A stretch of 64,000 bases of DNA from NCBI RefSeq assembly GCF_000196175.1, contig NC_005363.1, positions 1,364,001 to 1,428,000 on the forward strand, written 5' to 3'. The notes under the pieces are model-generated. The model saw only the letters and a list, made by a program, of their open reading frames with translations. It had not been told where the DNA came from and did not search any database. This DNA is from Bdellovibrio bacteriovorus HD100 (GTDB taxonomy: Bacteria; Bdellovibrionota; Bdellovibrionia; Bdellovibrionales; Bdellovibrionaceae). Shown here in pieces: positions 45,262-54,402 of the stretch. The stretch's first letter is position 1, and every line of letters starts with the position of its first letter. The position numbers and the translations under genes were made by a program.

Positions 45262-46393
45262 ATGTCTATCGTTACTGAAGCCTCTGAAATAAAAAGCAAA
45301 ATCGTGTCTCTCGAAGCCTTCTCGAAGGAGCTTCGGGGGTATCTTTGACTTAGATCGCAAGAAAAAGCGCCTGGAAGAGATCTCCATTCAGGCTGAAAAT
45401 CCCGCACTCTGGGAAAAACCTGCTGAAATGCAAAAGCTGAACAAAGAAAAAGCCCTGCTTGAAAAAGCCGTGGGGGAATTCGACGCCTTTGCAAGTCGCT
45501 TGAGCGACTCCAAGGTTCTGCTGGAAATGGCCGAAGAAGCCCAGGATGAAGGCAGTTTCTCTGAAGCCAAAGCCGAGGTCGTGGCACTGGAAAAGTTGGG
45601 GGAAGAGCTTGAGTTGAAACGAGTTCTGAACGGCGAATTGGACAGCAACAGCTCGTATCTGTCCATCAACTCCGGGGCAGGTGGTACGGAGTCCTGTGAC
45701 TGGGCCTCCATGCTTTTGCGTATGTACACGCGTTATGCTGACAAGCATGGCTTTAAAGTTCAAATCATCGAGATGACCGAGGGCGAGGGTGCCGGGATTA
45801 AATCCTGCACGCTTTTGATCGAAGGCCCTTATGCCTATGGATATCTGAAGGCGGAATCCGGAGTGCATCGTCTGGTGCGTATTTCTCCGTTTGATTCCAA
45901 TGCCCGTCGCCATACATCTTTTGCGTCCGTGTTTGCCTGGGCGGAAGTGGATGATGACATCAATATCGAAGTTCGTCCTGATGATCTGAAAGTGGACACC
46001 TTCCGCGCCAGCGGGGCCGGTGGCCAGCACGTCAACAGAACGGATTCTGCGGTTCGTATGACTCACATTCCATCCGGGGTTATTGTGACCTGTCAGGTGG
46101 AAAGATCTCAGATTCAGAACCGTGAAAAAGCCCTGAAGATGTTGAAAGCGCGCCTTTATGAAATGGAAATCGAAAAGCGCAACGCGGAAAAAGACGCGAT
46201 GAATTCCCAGAAAAAAGCCAATGAATGGGGTTCGCAGATTCGCTCTTACGTGATGCATCCTTATCAGATGGTGAAAGATCACCGCACTGATTTTGAAACC
46301 AATCAGGTCGATGACGTGATGGACGGGGATCTGGATGGATTTATCATGTCTTACTTGAAATCGACTTTGACGGCAGAAAGTCAGCCTTCGTGA
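45262..46393 (+). CDS. prfB: Peptide chain release factor 2, with programmed +1 frameshift
   Basis: RF2 recognises UAA and UGA stops. The gene starts at ATG 45262 (MSIVTEASEI), reads 28 codons to CTT (45343-45345), meets in-frame TGA (45346-45348), and continues in the +1 frame from GAC (45347) to the stop at 46393, giving 376 residues. The join reads LRGYLDLDRKKKRLEEI, matching other RF2 proteins. The catalytic GGQ is in RASGAGGQHVNRTDSAVR, and the codon-recognition SPF motif is in VRISPFDSNARRHTSF. No Shine-Dalgarno precedes the ATG. It overlaps the lolC/E gene start by 4 bp. Confidence 0.97.
45334..45349 (+). other. prfB: Programmed +1 ribosomal frameshift site of prfB
   Basis: The sequence CGGGGGTATCTTTGAC is nearly the same as the E. 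coli prfB site: an internal Shine-Dalgarno-like GGGGG, three bases, then CTT TGA C. When RF2 is scarce the ribosome slips from CTT to TTT and reads GAC, so RF2 controls its own synthesis. Confidence 0.97.
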
Positions 46394-47619
46394 AGTCTTC
46401 ATTGCCTTGGCTTTCCTGGCGACTGCTTTTCTCGCGCAAAACCATGTTTGGCGGCTCGGCTCCTTTGGCCTTGCTCGGACTGGTTTTGGGGGTGGCAGCG
46501 CTGGTGGCCTCGATGGCGGTGATGAGTGGTTTTGAAAACACTCTAAAAACAGCCATGGCCGAAGTGTCTGGCCACGCACAAGTGGTGAAGCGCTCGCGCT
46601 TTCCGGATGACTGGAAAGAACTGGAAGAGCGCATTCGCAAAGCCGAACCCACGCTGGTTAACACCAGCCGTTTTGTCTTTATTGAGGCGGTTTTGGCCAA
46701 CAAAGGTCAGATCTCAGGTGTTCTGATTCAAGGTGTGGACACTCAGCGGGTCAATGAGGTTTTGAACTTCAAACGCCGTGTTCTGAGCGGAACAGATGAT
46801 CTGAATGTGGCCAGTGATGTGCCTTTGGCGCTGGTGGGTAAAAATCTGGCAAAAAAAATGAATCTGAATGTCGGAGACACCTTCCGTGTGGTGGTTCCGG
46901 TCGCGGACTCTGTGGATCCGTCAAAGTTCCAGCGCCGGGTGGGGGCTTTTAAAGTCCAGGGCATTTTGGACCTGGGAAAGCACGACTGGAATGAGCGGTT
47001 TATTCTGTCTGATTTGAAGGCCACCCAGGATCTGGCGGATATCGGAGATCGTTATTCGGGCTTGTTGTTGAAGTTCCAGGATGTGGATCATGCCCGTGAC
47101 GCCGCTTTCAATTTGAGTGCGGTTTTGGGATCCCCTTATTGGGTGCGCGACTGGCGCGATGCCAATGAAAACCTTTTTGAAGCCATCAATGTCGAGCGGC
47201 CGGGAATCTTTTTCGTGGTTTTGGTGATCACCATTGTGGCGGCCTTCAATGTGTCGGCGACTTTATTTGTGAACGTGGTTCGTCGTTTCAAGGACATTGC
47301 CATTCTAAAGACCGTGGGTCTGTCGCAAAAAGACATTATGAAAATCTTTGTCTGCCAGGGCTTGTTTATGGGCCTGGTGGGGATCGTTCTGGGGTTTGCT
47401 CTGGGGGTCGGGATTGCCTATCTGTTTGAATTCATGCAGGGGCGTTTAAGTCTGATTTCCGGCGAGGTGTATCGTTTGGAAAATATTGAATTGCAAATTC
47501 GTTTCGTCGATGGCGTGGCCATCTGTGTTGCGACACTTGTGATCTGTTTGATTGCCACGATCGCACCGGCACGTCGCGGAGCGAAGCTGGAGCCGGTGGA
47601 GGGACTGAGAAGTGAATAG
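46390..47619 (+). CDS. lolC: Lipoprotein-releasing ABC transporter permease (LolC/LolE)
   Basis: 409 residues with four TMs in MacB/FtsX-type layout: TM1 at about 25-47 (PLALLGLVLGVAALVASMAVMSG), a large periplasmic domain, then TM2-4 (FFVVLVITIVAAFNVSATLFV, FMGLVGIVLGFALGVGIAYLF, VAICVATLVICLIATIAPA). It extracts outer-membrane lipoproteins from the inner membrane for LolA. There is only one permease gene here, so a homodimer (LolF-like) is likely. The start is GTG 46390, overlapping the prfB stop, and it overlaps lolD by 8 bp. Confidence 0.9.
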   Translation: MKSSLPWLSWRLLFSRKTMFGGSAPLALLGLVLGVAALVASMAVMSGFENTLKTAMAEVSGHAQVVKRSRFPDDWKELEERIRKAEPTLVNTSRFVFIEAVLANKGQISGVLIQGVDTQRVNEVLNFKRRVLSGTDDLNVASDVPLALVGKNLAKKMNLNVGDTFRVVVPVADSVDPSKFQRRVGAFKVQGILDLGKHDWNERFILSDLKATQDLADIGDRYSGLLLKFQDVDHARDAAFNLSAVLGSPYWVRDWRDANENLFEAINVERPGIFFVVLVITIVAAFNVSATLFVNVVRRFKDIAILKTVGLSQKDIMKIFVCQGLFMGLVGIVLGFALGVGIAYLFEFMQGRLSLISGEVYRLENIELQIRFVDGVAICVATLVICLIATIAPARRGAKLEPVEGLRSE

Positions 47620-48295
47620 CGAAAACATTCTTTTGCGTGCGGTGGATATTCACAAATCCTATTCCCAAGGGGTGGGTGAGCTGGAGATTCTTCGTGGAGT
47701 CAGTCTGGACATCCGTGAAGGTGAAGCCTTCGCCATTCTGGGGGCCTCGGGGGCTGGGAAGTCCACATTGTTGCAGATCATGGGAACTTTGGATCGCCCC
47801 AACAAGGGCGAGCTTTACTGTGAAGGCCGAGATCTGCTGGCGATGAGCGATGACGAACTGTCCCGCTTCCGCAATTCTGAAATGGGTTTTGTATTCCAGT
47901 TCCATCATCTTTTAAGTGAGTTCAATGCCCTTGAAAACGTCATGATCCCTTGCCGTGTTGGCGGAGAGTCCATCAAGGTGGCCAAAGAAAAAGCTTTGCA
48001 TCTTTTGGAGTTCATGGGATTGGCGGATCGTCGTGACCATCACCCGAACCAGCTTTCCGGCGGTGAGTTGCAGCGCGTAGCCATTGCTCGTGCCTTGGTG
48101 CGCCATCCAAAGATACTGTTCGCCGATGAGCCTACGGGGAATTTGGATTCTCACACCAGTGGAAAGATTCAGGAGTTGTTCTTCCGTCTGAAGGAAGAAA
48201 TGAAGCTGGCGCTGGTCATCGTGACCCACGATCTGACCTTTGCGACACGCTTTCCGAAGGTGTACAGAATGAAAGACGGTCAGTGGCAGTCCTAA
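47612..48295 (+). CDS. lolD: Lipoprotein-releasing ABC transporter ATPase LolD
   Basis: 227 residues. Walker A is GASGAGKST, the signature is [17 protein letters not shown], Walker B is ILFADEP, followed by the D-loop TGNLD and H-loop VTHD. It powers the LolC/E permease encoded directly upstream. The start is GTG 47612 inside the permease gene, so the pair is translationally coupled. Confidence 0.95.
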   Translation: MNSENILLRAVDIHKSYSQGVGELEILRGVSLDIREGEAFAILGASGAGKSTLLQIMGTLDRPNKGELYCEGRDLLAMSDDELSRFRNSEMGFVFQFHHLLSEFNALENVMIPCRVGGESIKVAKEKALHLLEFMGLADRRDHHPNQLSGGELQRVAIARALVRHPKILFADEPTGNLDSHTSGKIQELFFRLKEEMKLALVIVTHDLTFATRFPKVYRMKDGQWQS

Positions 48296-48375
48296 AGCTC
48301 TTCATTTCTTAGGGCTATCTTCATGATTTGCTTGTGCTTTGCGGCTAAAAAAGTGGTGTTGCCTGTCTGGTGGCT

Positions 48376-48404
48376 TTGACAGGACCTTGGTCTTAAGTTA
48401 CGAT
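48376..48404 (+). promoter_or_regulatory. Sigma-70-type promoter upstream of bamA
   Basis: TTGACA (48376-48381), 17-bp spacer, TACGAT (48399-48404), about 68 bp before the bamA start. The -35 is perfect and the spacing is optimal. It would let the bamA-skp-lpx genes be transcribed separately from prfB-lolCD. Confidence 0.65.
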
Positions 48405-48471
48405 TCCTTGTCTAAATTGTAAGTACTTAAAAGTCTTATAGATTTTTAAAAAATAACGGGGATTGGGAACT

Positions 48472-50862
48472 TTGAGTAAGCTTCTTTGTGCACTGTTAAT
48501 CACATTCATGACTTCGACGGTGGTGGCCCAGCCTGCCAAAAAGAAAAACGCCAAGGCCAAAGCTCCTGTTGCGGCGGCGGAGGCATCGGATGCCACATCC
48601 GGTTTGATCGTTAAAAACATCGAAGTTGCCGGCAATCGTAAAATTGAAAAAGACGCCATTCTGACCAAGATCGTCACCAAGGTTGGAGAGTCGTATTCAG
48701 CTCAGCATATTCGCGAAGATGTGCAGGCGCTGTTCAATATGGGTTTCTTCAATGACATTCAGGTGGATCGTAAAGCCACCGGCAAAGATGTCACGCTGAC
48801 GTACACCGTGCTGGAAAAACCTTCTGTGGTTGAAATCACTTACGAAGGCAACAGTGAAGTAAAGTCTGAAGATATTGCGGATGCCACGGGTATTAAGCCT
48901 TATCAGCTTTTGAACATGGCCAAAGTTAAAGAAGCGGTGGAGAAAATCCAGAAGCTTTATGAAGACAAAGGTTTCTTCCTGGCCAAGATCGATTCTGAAG
49001 TTCAAGAGGTCACCAAAGACGAAACTGTCCGTCTGGTCTTTAAGATCCGTGAAAATGATAAAGTAAAAGTTAAAAAGATCACCTTCCTTGGTAACAACCA
49101 TATGGGTGACAGTTCTCTGAAAAGCAAGATGCTGACTCAAGAGGGCGGCTTCTTCTCGGGCATCAGCGGTTCCGGTCAGTACAAGCAGGAGATGTTCGAG
49201 CGTGACGTTCAGATTCTTCGCTTCCTTTATTGGAATCAGGGTTATGTTCAGGCCAAGGTGGATCGTCCTCAGGTGACGGTGACGCCGGATAAAAAGAACA
49301 TCTATATCACCATCCGAATTGAGGAAGGTGAGCAGTACAATGTCGGCGACGTGGATTTCGCCGGTGATCTTTTGTTCCCGAAATCTGAATTGCGCGAAGT
49401 GATCAAGATCGATGACAACGGCGTCTTTGCCTACGATGTGTTGCAAAAAGACATCAGTGAGCTGACCGCAAAGTACGGGGATCTGGGTTATGCCTATGCC
49501 AACGTGATCCCACGGACTCGTTTCAACGACAAAGAACGTCGTGTGGATCTGGTGTTTGAATTCGACAAGGGCAACAAGGTTTACTTCGGCAAGATCAATA
49601 TGGTTGGAAATTCCAAGACCCGTGACAAGGTCATCCGTCGTGAGCTTAAAGTTCATGAAGGGGAGCTGTACAACGAAACCCGCCGTCGTCAGTCTTTGGA
49701 AAACATCCAGCGTCTGGGCTTCTTTGAGGAAGTCAACTTCAAGACCTCGATTGATCCGGAACGCACAGAAGTCATGAACGTGGATATTTCCGTGAAAGAG
49801 CGTAACACCGGCCAGATCCAGTTGGGTGCGGGTTACGGAACTTCCCAGGGTTTCACATTGCAGGGCTCTATCAGTCAGGCGAATTTCCTGGGTAAAGGTC
49901 AGAATCTGGGCGCGTCCCTGAATTTGAGCAACACGGGCAGTTACTACAGTTTGTCCTTCACTGAGCCGTACTTCCGAGACACGTTGTGGTCTTTGGGGGC
50001 GGATCTTTATCAAAGCGCGAATACTGGACGTGTGGACTATGACGAAAATCACACAGGTGGTGCGATTCGTTTGGGCCACCCGTTGGCCGAATACACGCGT
50101 GGTTTCCTAAAGTACAAATATGACGACACCAAACTGTCTAAAAAATACGACAGTGATGGCAAGCTGATCACGGATCCGGATCTGTTCCCGCTGGAATCGG
50201 CGTCTGGTGTGACCAGCTCCATGACTGGAACTGTTGAATATGACACGCGTAATGACCGTCAGATGCCGACCAAGGGGATCTATTCCAGTGGGTCTTATGA
50301 GTACGCTGGTCTGGGCGGAGATCTGAAGTATACTCGCGGAAATGCCAATTTCAGATACTACAAGAACCTGTTCTGGGACGTAGTGTGGCGAAATAACATC
50401 CAATATTCCCGCATCGACGGTTTGGATGGTCAGGAAGTTCCGTTCTCTGAATTGTACCTTCTGGGTGGACCTTACTCTTTGCGTGGTTATAGATCTTACC
50501 GCGTGGGTAAAATGAAGTTCTCTGAGATGATCTACAACGATCTGATCGCTGAGGGTAAGTCCGATGCTGAGGCCCGCGAAAAAGCGATGCGTTTCTACGG
50601 GGGCGTTCAACAGGCCATGTACCAGACGGAATTACAGTTCCCTTTGGTCAAAGAAGCTGGCATCATGGGAGCTGGATTCTTCGATATCGGTGCCGCGGAT
50701 GATGTCCTAACAGACAACAACTTCTTCGCGGACGTCGGCTTCGGTATTCGCTGGTATTCACCAATTGGTGTTTTGCGCTTCGAATGGGGCTTCCCGCTGA
50801 ACCGCAACCCAGCTTACCAAGACGCCACCGTCTTCGAATTCTCCATCGGGCCTAGTTTCTAA
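48472..50862 (+). CDS. bamA: Outer-membrane protein assembly factor BamA
   Basis: About 796 residues. The signal peptide is LCALLITFMTSTVVAQ, followed by a short Lys/Ala linker, five POTRA domains (about 45-420) and a 16-strand barrel to the C-terminal FEFSIGPSF ending in Phe. The L6 loop motif (VRGF/Y) is present as LRGYRSYRVG. It inserts beta-barrel proteins into the outer membrane. The start is taken as TTG 48472 after GGGGATTGGGAAC; TTG 48463 is an in-frame alternative three codons upstream. skp follows after 89 bp. Confidence 0.94.
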   Translation: MSKLLCALLITFMTSTVVAQPAKKKNAKAKAPVAAAEASDATSGLIVKNIEVAGNRKIEKDAILTKIVTKVGESYSAQHIREDVQALFNMGFFNDIQVDRKATGKDVTLTYTVLEKPSVVEITYEGNSEVKSEDIADATGIKPYQLLNMAKVKEAVEKIQKLYEDKGFFLAKIDSEVQEVTKDETVRLVFKIRENDKVKVKKITFLGNNHMGDSSLKSKMLTQEGGFFSGISGSGQYKQEMFERDVQILRFLYWNQGYVQAKVDRPQVTVTPDKKNIYITIRIEEGEQYNVGDVDFAGDLLFPKSELREVIKIDDNGVFAYDVLQKDISELTAKYGDLGYAYANVIPRTRFNDKERRVDLVFEFDKGNKVYFGKINMVGNSKTRDKVIRRELKVHEGELYNETRRRQSLENIQRLGFFEEVNFKTSIDPERTEVMNVDISVKERNTGQIQLGAGYGTSQGFTLQGSISQANFLGKGQNLGASLNLSNTGSYYSLSFTEPYFRDTLWSLGADLYQSANTGRVDYDENHTGGAIRLGHPLAEYTRGFLKYKYDDTKLSKKYDSDGKLITDPDLFPLESASGVTSSMTGTVEYDTRNDRQMPTKGIYSSGSYEYAGLGGDLKYTRGNANFRYYKNLFWDVVWRNNIQYSRIDGLDGQEVPFSELYLLGGPYSLRGYRSYRVGKMKFSEMIYNDLIAEGKSDAEAREKAMRFYGGVQQAMYQTELQFPLVKEAGIMGAGFFDIGAADDVLTDNNFFADVGFGIRWYSPIGVLRFEWGFPLNRNPAYQDATVFEFSIGPSF

Positions 50863-50951
50863 GTCGGCCGTGCCGAGGAGGCTGGAGCGCCGGCAGGCGC
50901 GAAAGCTGGACTGACTAAATTATTTTTAAAACCTTTTAAGGAGGATTTGGA

Positions 50952-51452
50952 ATGAAGAGAATGTTGATCGTGTTGAGCATGCTACTGACGGCATCTTTCG
51001 CACAAGCGCAGGCAAAAGTTGGATTTGTAGATATGCAAAAAGCTATTCAATCCACTTCTGCGGGTAAGAAAGCAAAAACTGAACTTGAAACAGAGTTCAA
51101 CAAAAAGAAAAAAGAACTAGAGAAAAAAGAAGCAGACTTGAAAAAGATGGGTGAAGACCTGGAAAAGAAAAAGTCTGTGCTTTCTGAAGAAGCGCTTGGT
51201 AAAAAACAAGCTGAATTCCAGGAAGAAATGCTGAAGTATCGTGATGTGGTAGGCAAAAGCCAGATCGAGATTCAGAAAAAAGAGCGTGAGCTGACGGCTC
51301 CGATTCTTGATAAAATGAAAAAAGTGATCGCGAAACTTGCGAAAGATAAAGGTTACACTCTGGTGCTGGAGAACTCTCAAATGGTTCTTTACGCAACGGC
51401 GGATGCGGACCTGACAACTGAAGTAATCGCGGCCTTCGAAAAAGAAAAGTAG
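50952..51452 (+). CDS. skp: Periplasmic chaperone Skp/OmpH
   Basis: 166 residues. Signal peptide MKRMLIVLSMLLTASFAQA, then the OmpH opening KVGFVDMQKAIQSTSAGKKA, a long Lys/Glu coiled coil forming the tentacle arms (about 45-120), and the C-terminal GYTLVLENSQMVLYA. It holds unfolded outer-membrane proteins for BamA. AAGGAGG precedes the ATG ideally. The 89-bp gap before it contains GGAGCGCCGGCAGGCGCGAAA, a small GC-rich inverted element. Confidence 0.92.
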   Translation: MKRMLIVLSMLLTASFAQAQAKVGFVDMQKAIQSTSAGKKAKTELETEFNKKKKELEKKEADLKKMGEDLEKKKSVLSEEALGKKQAEFQEEMLKYRDVVGKSQIEIQKKERELTAPILDKMKKVIAKLAKDKGYTLVLENSQMVLYATADADLTTEVIAAFEKEK

Positions 51453-51466
51453 TTGATAAGAAAACG

Positions 51467-51489
51467 AAAGGGCCTGCAAAGGCCCTTTT
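51467..51489 (+). terminator. Terminator between skp and lpxA
   Basis: AAAGGGCC (51467-51474), loop TGCAAA, GGCCCTTTT (51481-51489). A short but perfect stem with a T tail, 15 bp after skp. It probably lowers readthrough from bamA-skp into the lipid A genes. Confidence 0.75.
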
Positions 51490-51510
51490 CTATTTTAGGA
51501 ATAGAAGTTC

Positions 51511-52335
51511 ATGGCAAATTATAAAATTCATCCAAGCAGTGTTATTTCTCCAGACATCCATATCGCCGACGACGTTGAAATCGGCCCTTACTGCTTGATT
51601 CAAGGCAAAGGTTTTATTGGCAAAGGCACATTCGTCGAAGGTCATGTGACACTGGGTTCCCGTCACGGCATCATCGAAATCGGCGAAAACAATCATTTCT
51701 GTCCCGGTGCTGTTATCGGAGGGGCTCCTCAGGACCTTTCCTACAAAGGTGAACCAACCAAATTGATTATCGGTAACAACAATACATTCCGTGAATTCTC
51801 CACCGCCAACCTTGCGACCAGCAAAGGGGACGGCAAAACGGAAATCGGCAATAACGGTTACTTCATGGCCTATACGCACATCGGGCATGACTGCAAAGTC
51901 GGCAACAATGTGACCATCGCCAACAACTCCCACTTGGGCGGACACTGTGAAATCGAAGACGGTGTGACCATCGGGGGCGTGTGCGCTTTCAATCAGTTCA
52001 CCAAAGTGGGGCGCGGTGCTTTCGTGGCCGGTTCTTCCATCGTGAACAAGGACATCCTGCCGTTCTGCCGTGCTCAGGGCACTTACGCGACAATCCGCGC
52101 GACCAACAAAATCGGTCTGGCGCGTAAAGGTTTCTCGCGTGAAGAAATCGCAAACGTGCACAAAGCCATCCGTATCATCATCATGGGTTCTCACACCGTG
52201 GAAGAAGGCATCGAGCGCATCCTGAATGAGTGCACGATGAGCCCGAACATCGAGTACTTCGTGAACTTCATTCGCTCTTCCAAGCGCGGTATTGCCGTGG
52301 ACAGAAGCCCTAAAGGATGGCAGGACGATGAGTAA
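51511..52335 (+). CDS. lpxA: UDP-N-acetylglucosamine(-derivative) acyltransferase LpxA
   Basis: 274 residues of left-handed beta helix with a C-terminal helical domain. The catalytic His is His126 in AYTHIGHDC (E. coli His125). The APQDLSYKGEPTKLIIG block is present. The segment REFSTANLAT aligns with E. coli RESVTIHRGT, so E. coli His99 is Asn100 here. With a gnnA-like gene overlapping its end, the natural substrate is likely the 3-amino sugar UDP-GlcNAc3N rather than UDP-GlcNAc, giving an amide-linked acyl chain. Confidence 0.92.
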   Translation: MANYKIHPSSVISPDIHIADDVEIGPYCLIQGKGFIGKGTFVEGHVTLGSRHGIIEIGENNHFCPGAVIGGAPQDLSYKGEPTKLIIGNNNTFREFSTANLATSKGDGKTEIGNNGYFMAYTHIGHDCKVGNNVTIANNSHLGGHCEIEDGVTIGGVCAFNQFTKVGRGAFVAGSSIVNKDILPFCRAQGTYATIRATNKIGLARKGFSREEIANVHKAIRIIIMGSHTVEEGIERILNECTMSPNIEYFVNFIRSSKRGIAVDRSPKGWQDDE

Positions 52336-53254
52336 GAAACTTCGTGGCGCGGTTGTCGGGGTGGGTTACCTCGGTAAATTCCACGCCCAGAAATACAAAA
52401 ACAATCCGAACGTGGAACTGGTCGGGGTGTGTGATCACTTCCCGGCTCAGGCCGACAAAATCGCGATGGAGTTGGGGGTAAAAAGCTTCCACAAACCACA
52501 GGATTTGATCGGTCATGTGGATCTGGTGACGATCGCGGCGAGCACTCTGAGTCACTTTGAACTGGCAAAGATGTTCGTGGAAAACGGCGTTCATGTGAAC
52601 GTTGAAAAGCCAATCACCGCCACGGTTCCGCAAGCGGAAGAACTATTGGCGCTGGCGGCGAAAAAGAACGTGAAAGTGGCAGTGGGGCACATCGAAAGAT
52701 TCAACCCGGCAATCAACGATCTGCAAAAGCATCTGAAGAATCCCAAATTCATCGAATTAAACCGCATGGCTCCTTATAACAAGCGCGGTTCCGATGTCAG
52801 CGTTCTGCACGATCTGATGATCCACGATATGGATCTGTTGTTCTGGCTGACGGGTTCTGAAATTGAATCCATGACAGGAACGGGCACCAAGCTTATTTCC
52901 AAAGAGCTGGATACCGCCTCTGTGTCATTCAAAATGAAGAATGGCATGCAGGTGATGATCAACGTCAGTCGTGTATCACCGGTGGCTCAGCGATCTATCC
53001 GCGTGCTGCAGGATGATTGCACGCTGTGGGCCCAGACAGGGACATTGGAACTTGAAAAAGTGGTTCCGGGTCCTGGTGGTGATGAGTTTTTGACAGTCAC
53101 CAAATGGAGCGTGGAAAAAGCCGATGCTTTGCAAAGAGAAACCGACGCTTTCATCGACTGTGTATTGAATGACAAACAACCTGTCGTCACAGGTCTTGAC
53201 GGGTTGAAAGCCCTGAAAGCCATCGAAGACGTGCAGAGAATGATTGAGGGCTGA
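52328..53254 (+). CDS. gnnA: Gfo/Idh/MocA oxidoreductase, probable UDP-GlcNAc 3-dehydrogenase (GnnA)
   Basis: 309 residues from ATG 52328 (AAAGGA upstream; overlaps lpxA by 8 bp). The N-terminal Rossmann motif is GAVVGVGYLGKFHAQKY. VEKPITATVPQAEEL is the EKP motif of the family, and GHIERFNPAINDL is the start of the sugar-binding domain. It is placed between lpxA and lpxB. GnnA oxidises the 3-OH of UDP-GlcNAc so that GnnB can aminate it. Published chemistry of B. bacteriovorus lipid A shows a 2,3-diamino-glucose backbone, which this gene explains. A gnnB aminotransferase is not in this window. Confidence 0.78.
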   Translation: MSKKLRGAVVGVGYLGKFHAQKYKNNPNVELVGVCDHFPAQADKIAMELGVKSFHKPQDLIGHVDLVTIAASTLSHFELAKMFVENGVHVNVEKPITATVPQAEELLALAAKKNVKVAVGHIERFNPAINDLQKHLKNPKFIELNRMAPYNKRGSDVSVLHDLMIHDMDLLFWLTGSEIESMTGTGTKLISKELDTASVSFKMKNGMQVMINVSRVSPVAQRSIRVLQDDCTLWAQTGTLELEKVVPGPGGDEFLTVTKWSVEKADALQRETDAFIDCVLNDKQPVVTGLDGLKALKAIEDVQRMIEG

Positions 53255-54402
53255 TGGATCAGGTTCTGATTGTGGCGGCGGAAGCCTCCAGTGTGACCTA
53301 TGCCCAAAGAATTCTGGAAGCCTGGAAGGCCCAGGGCCGCAAAGTCCATGCTTTCGGTGTGGGCAGCCAGGATATGGAAGACATCGGCTTTGAACGCCTT
53401 GGCAAATCTGAAGAGATGGCCGTTGTCGGTGCCGCTGAGATCATCAGTGCGTATTCCCACCTGAAAAGTGTTTTTGACAGCCTGGTGGCGGAAGCTGAAA
53501 AGCGCCGTCCGAAGGTGGCGATCGTGATGGACTATCCGGAATTCAACCTGATGCTGGCGAAAAAACTGCACGCCTTGGGTATTCCGGTGGTTTACTACAT
53601 TTCTCCGCAGGTGTGGGCATGGCGCAAAGGCCGTGTGAAGACCATCAAGAAATACTGTAAAAAAGTATTCGTTCTGTTCCCGTTTGAAGTGCCTTTCTAT
53701 GAAGAGCACGGCGTGCCGGTGGAGTTCGTCGGTCATCCGCTTTTGGATGAATTGGACGAGCGCCTGATTGACGATTTGGAGTATCGCAAGAACCACCGCA
53801 ATCAGTGTGGTATTCGGGACAGCGAAATTGTGCTGGGTTTGATGCCGGGCAGCCGTCGTCTGGAAGTGAAGCAGCATCTGGACATTCAGTTGGATGCAGC
53901 TCGCATTCTTTCCAAAAAGTTCCCGAATCTGAAAGTTTTGATTCTGACCGCGCCGACCTTTACTAAAGAGTACATGCAGGACCGTCTCGAAAACTTCCGA
54001 CTGCCTTATATGTTGTTGAAGGATGAACCGTTCAGAATGATTCATCTGGTGGACATGATGCTGGTGGCTTCAGGAACTGCGACCCTGCAAGTGGGGCTTC
54101 TGAAAAAACCGATGGTCATCATGTACAAGATGAAGTGGTTGACCGGCGTGTTTGCCAAACTCTTCGTTCGTGGGACCAAGTATTTTGGTCTGGTGAATCT
54201 GATTCTGAACAAAGAAGCGGTGCCAGAGCTGTTCCAAAGCGAAGTCACTGCTGAAAATTTGGCAGCCGAGCTGGAGCGCTATGTTCTGGATAAAAAGTAC
54301 CATGACTCTGTGGTTTCTGATCTCGGGCAGGTTCGTCAGTATCTCGGCGACAAAGGGGCCACCCAGCGCGTGGTGAAAGCCCTGGAAGAGTACTTCGTCT
54401 GA
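53254..54402 (+). CDS. lpxB: Lipid A disaccharide synthase LpxB
   Basis: 382 residues, GT19 family. DQVLIVAAEASSVTYAQRIL is the N-terminal motif (GExSGD region, here AEASSV). VDYPEFNLMLAKKLH reads as MDYPEFN, ISPQVWAWRKGRVKTIKKY is the family block, and VGHPLLDEL and MPGSRRLEVKQHL follow. It joins UDP-diacylglucosamine and lipid X to form the disaccharide. It overlaps gnnA-like (TGATG) and lpxK by one base each. The usual GE-SGD signature is altered to AEASSV, possibly reflecting the amino-sugar substrate. Confidence 0.93.
   Translation: MDQVLIVAAEASSVTYAQRILEAWKAQGRKVHAFGVGSQDMEDIGFERLGKSEEMAVVGAAEIISAYSHLKSVFDSLVAEAEKRRPKVAIVMDYPEFNLMLAKKLHALGIPVVYYISPQVWAWRKGRVKTIKKYCKKVFVLFPFEVPFYEEHGVPVEFVGHPLLDELDERLIDDLEYRKNHRNQCGIRDSEIVLGLMPGSRRLEVKQHLDIQLDAARILSKKFPNLKVLILTAPTFTKEYMQDRLENFRLPYMLLKDEPFRMIHLVDMMLVASGTATLQVGLLKKPMVIMYKMKWLTGVFAKLFVRGTKYFGLVNLILNKEAVPELFQSEVTAENLAAELERYVLDKKYHDSVVSDLGQVRQYLGDKGATQRVVKALEEYFV

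Noticed and set aside
50863..50951. GC-rich element between bamA and skp as a mobile element
   Set aside because: Only a short imperfect inverted repeat; no target duplication or transposase is visible.
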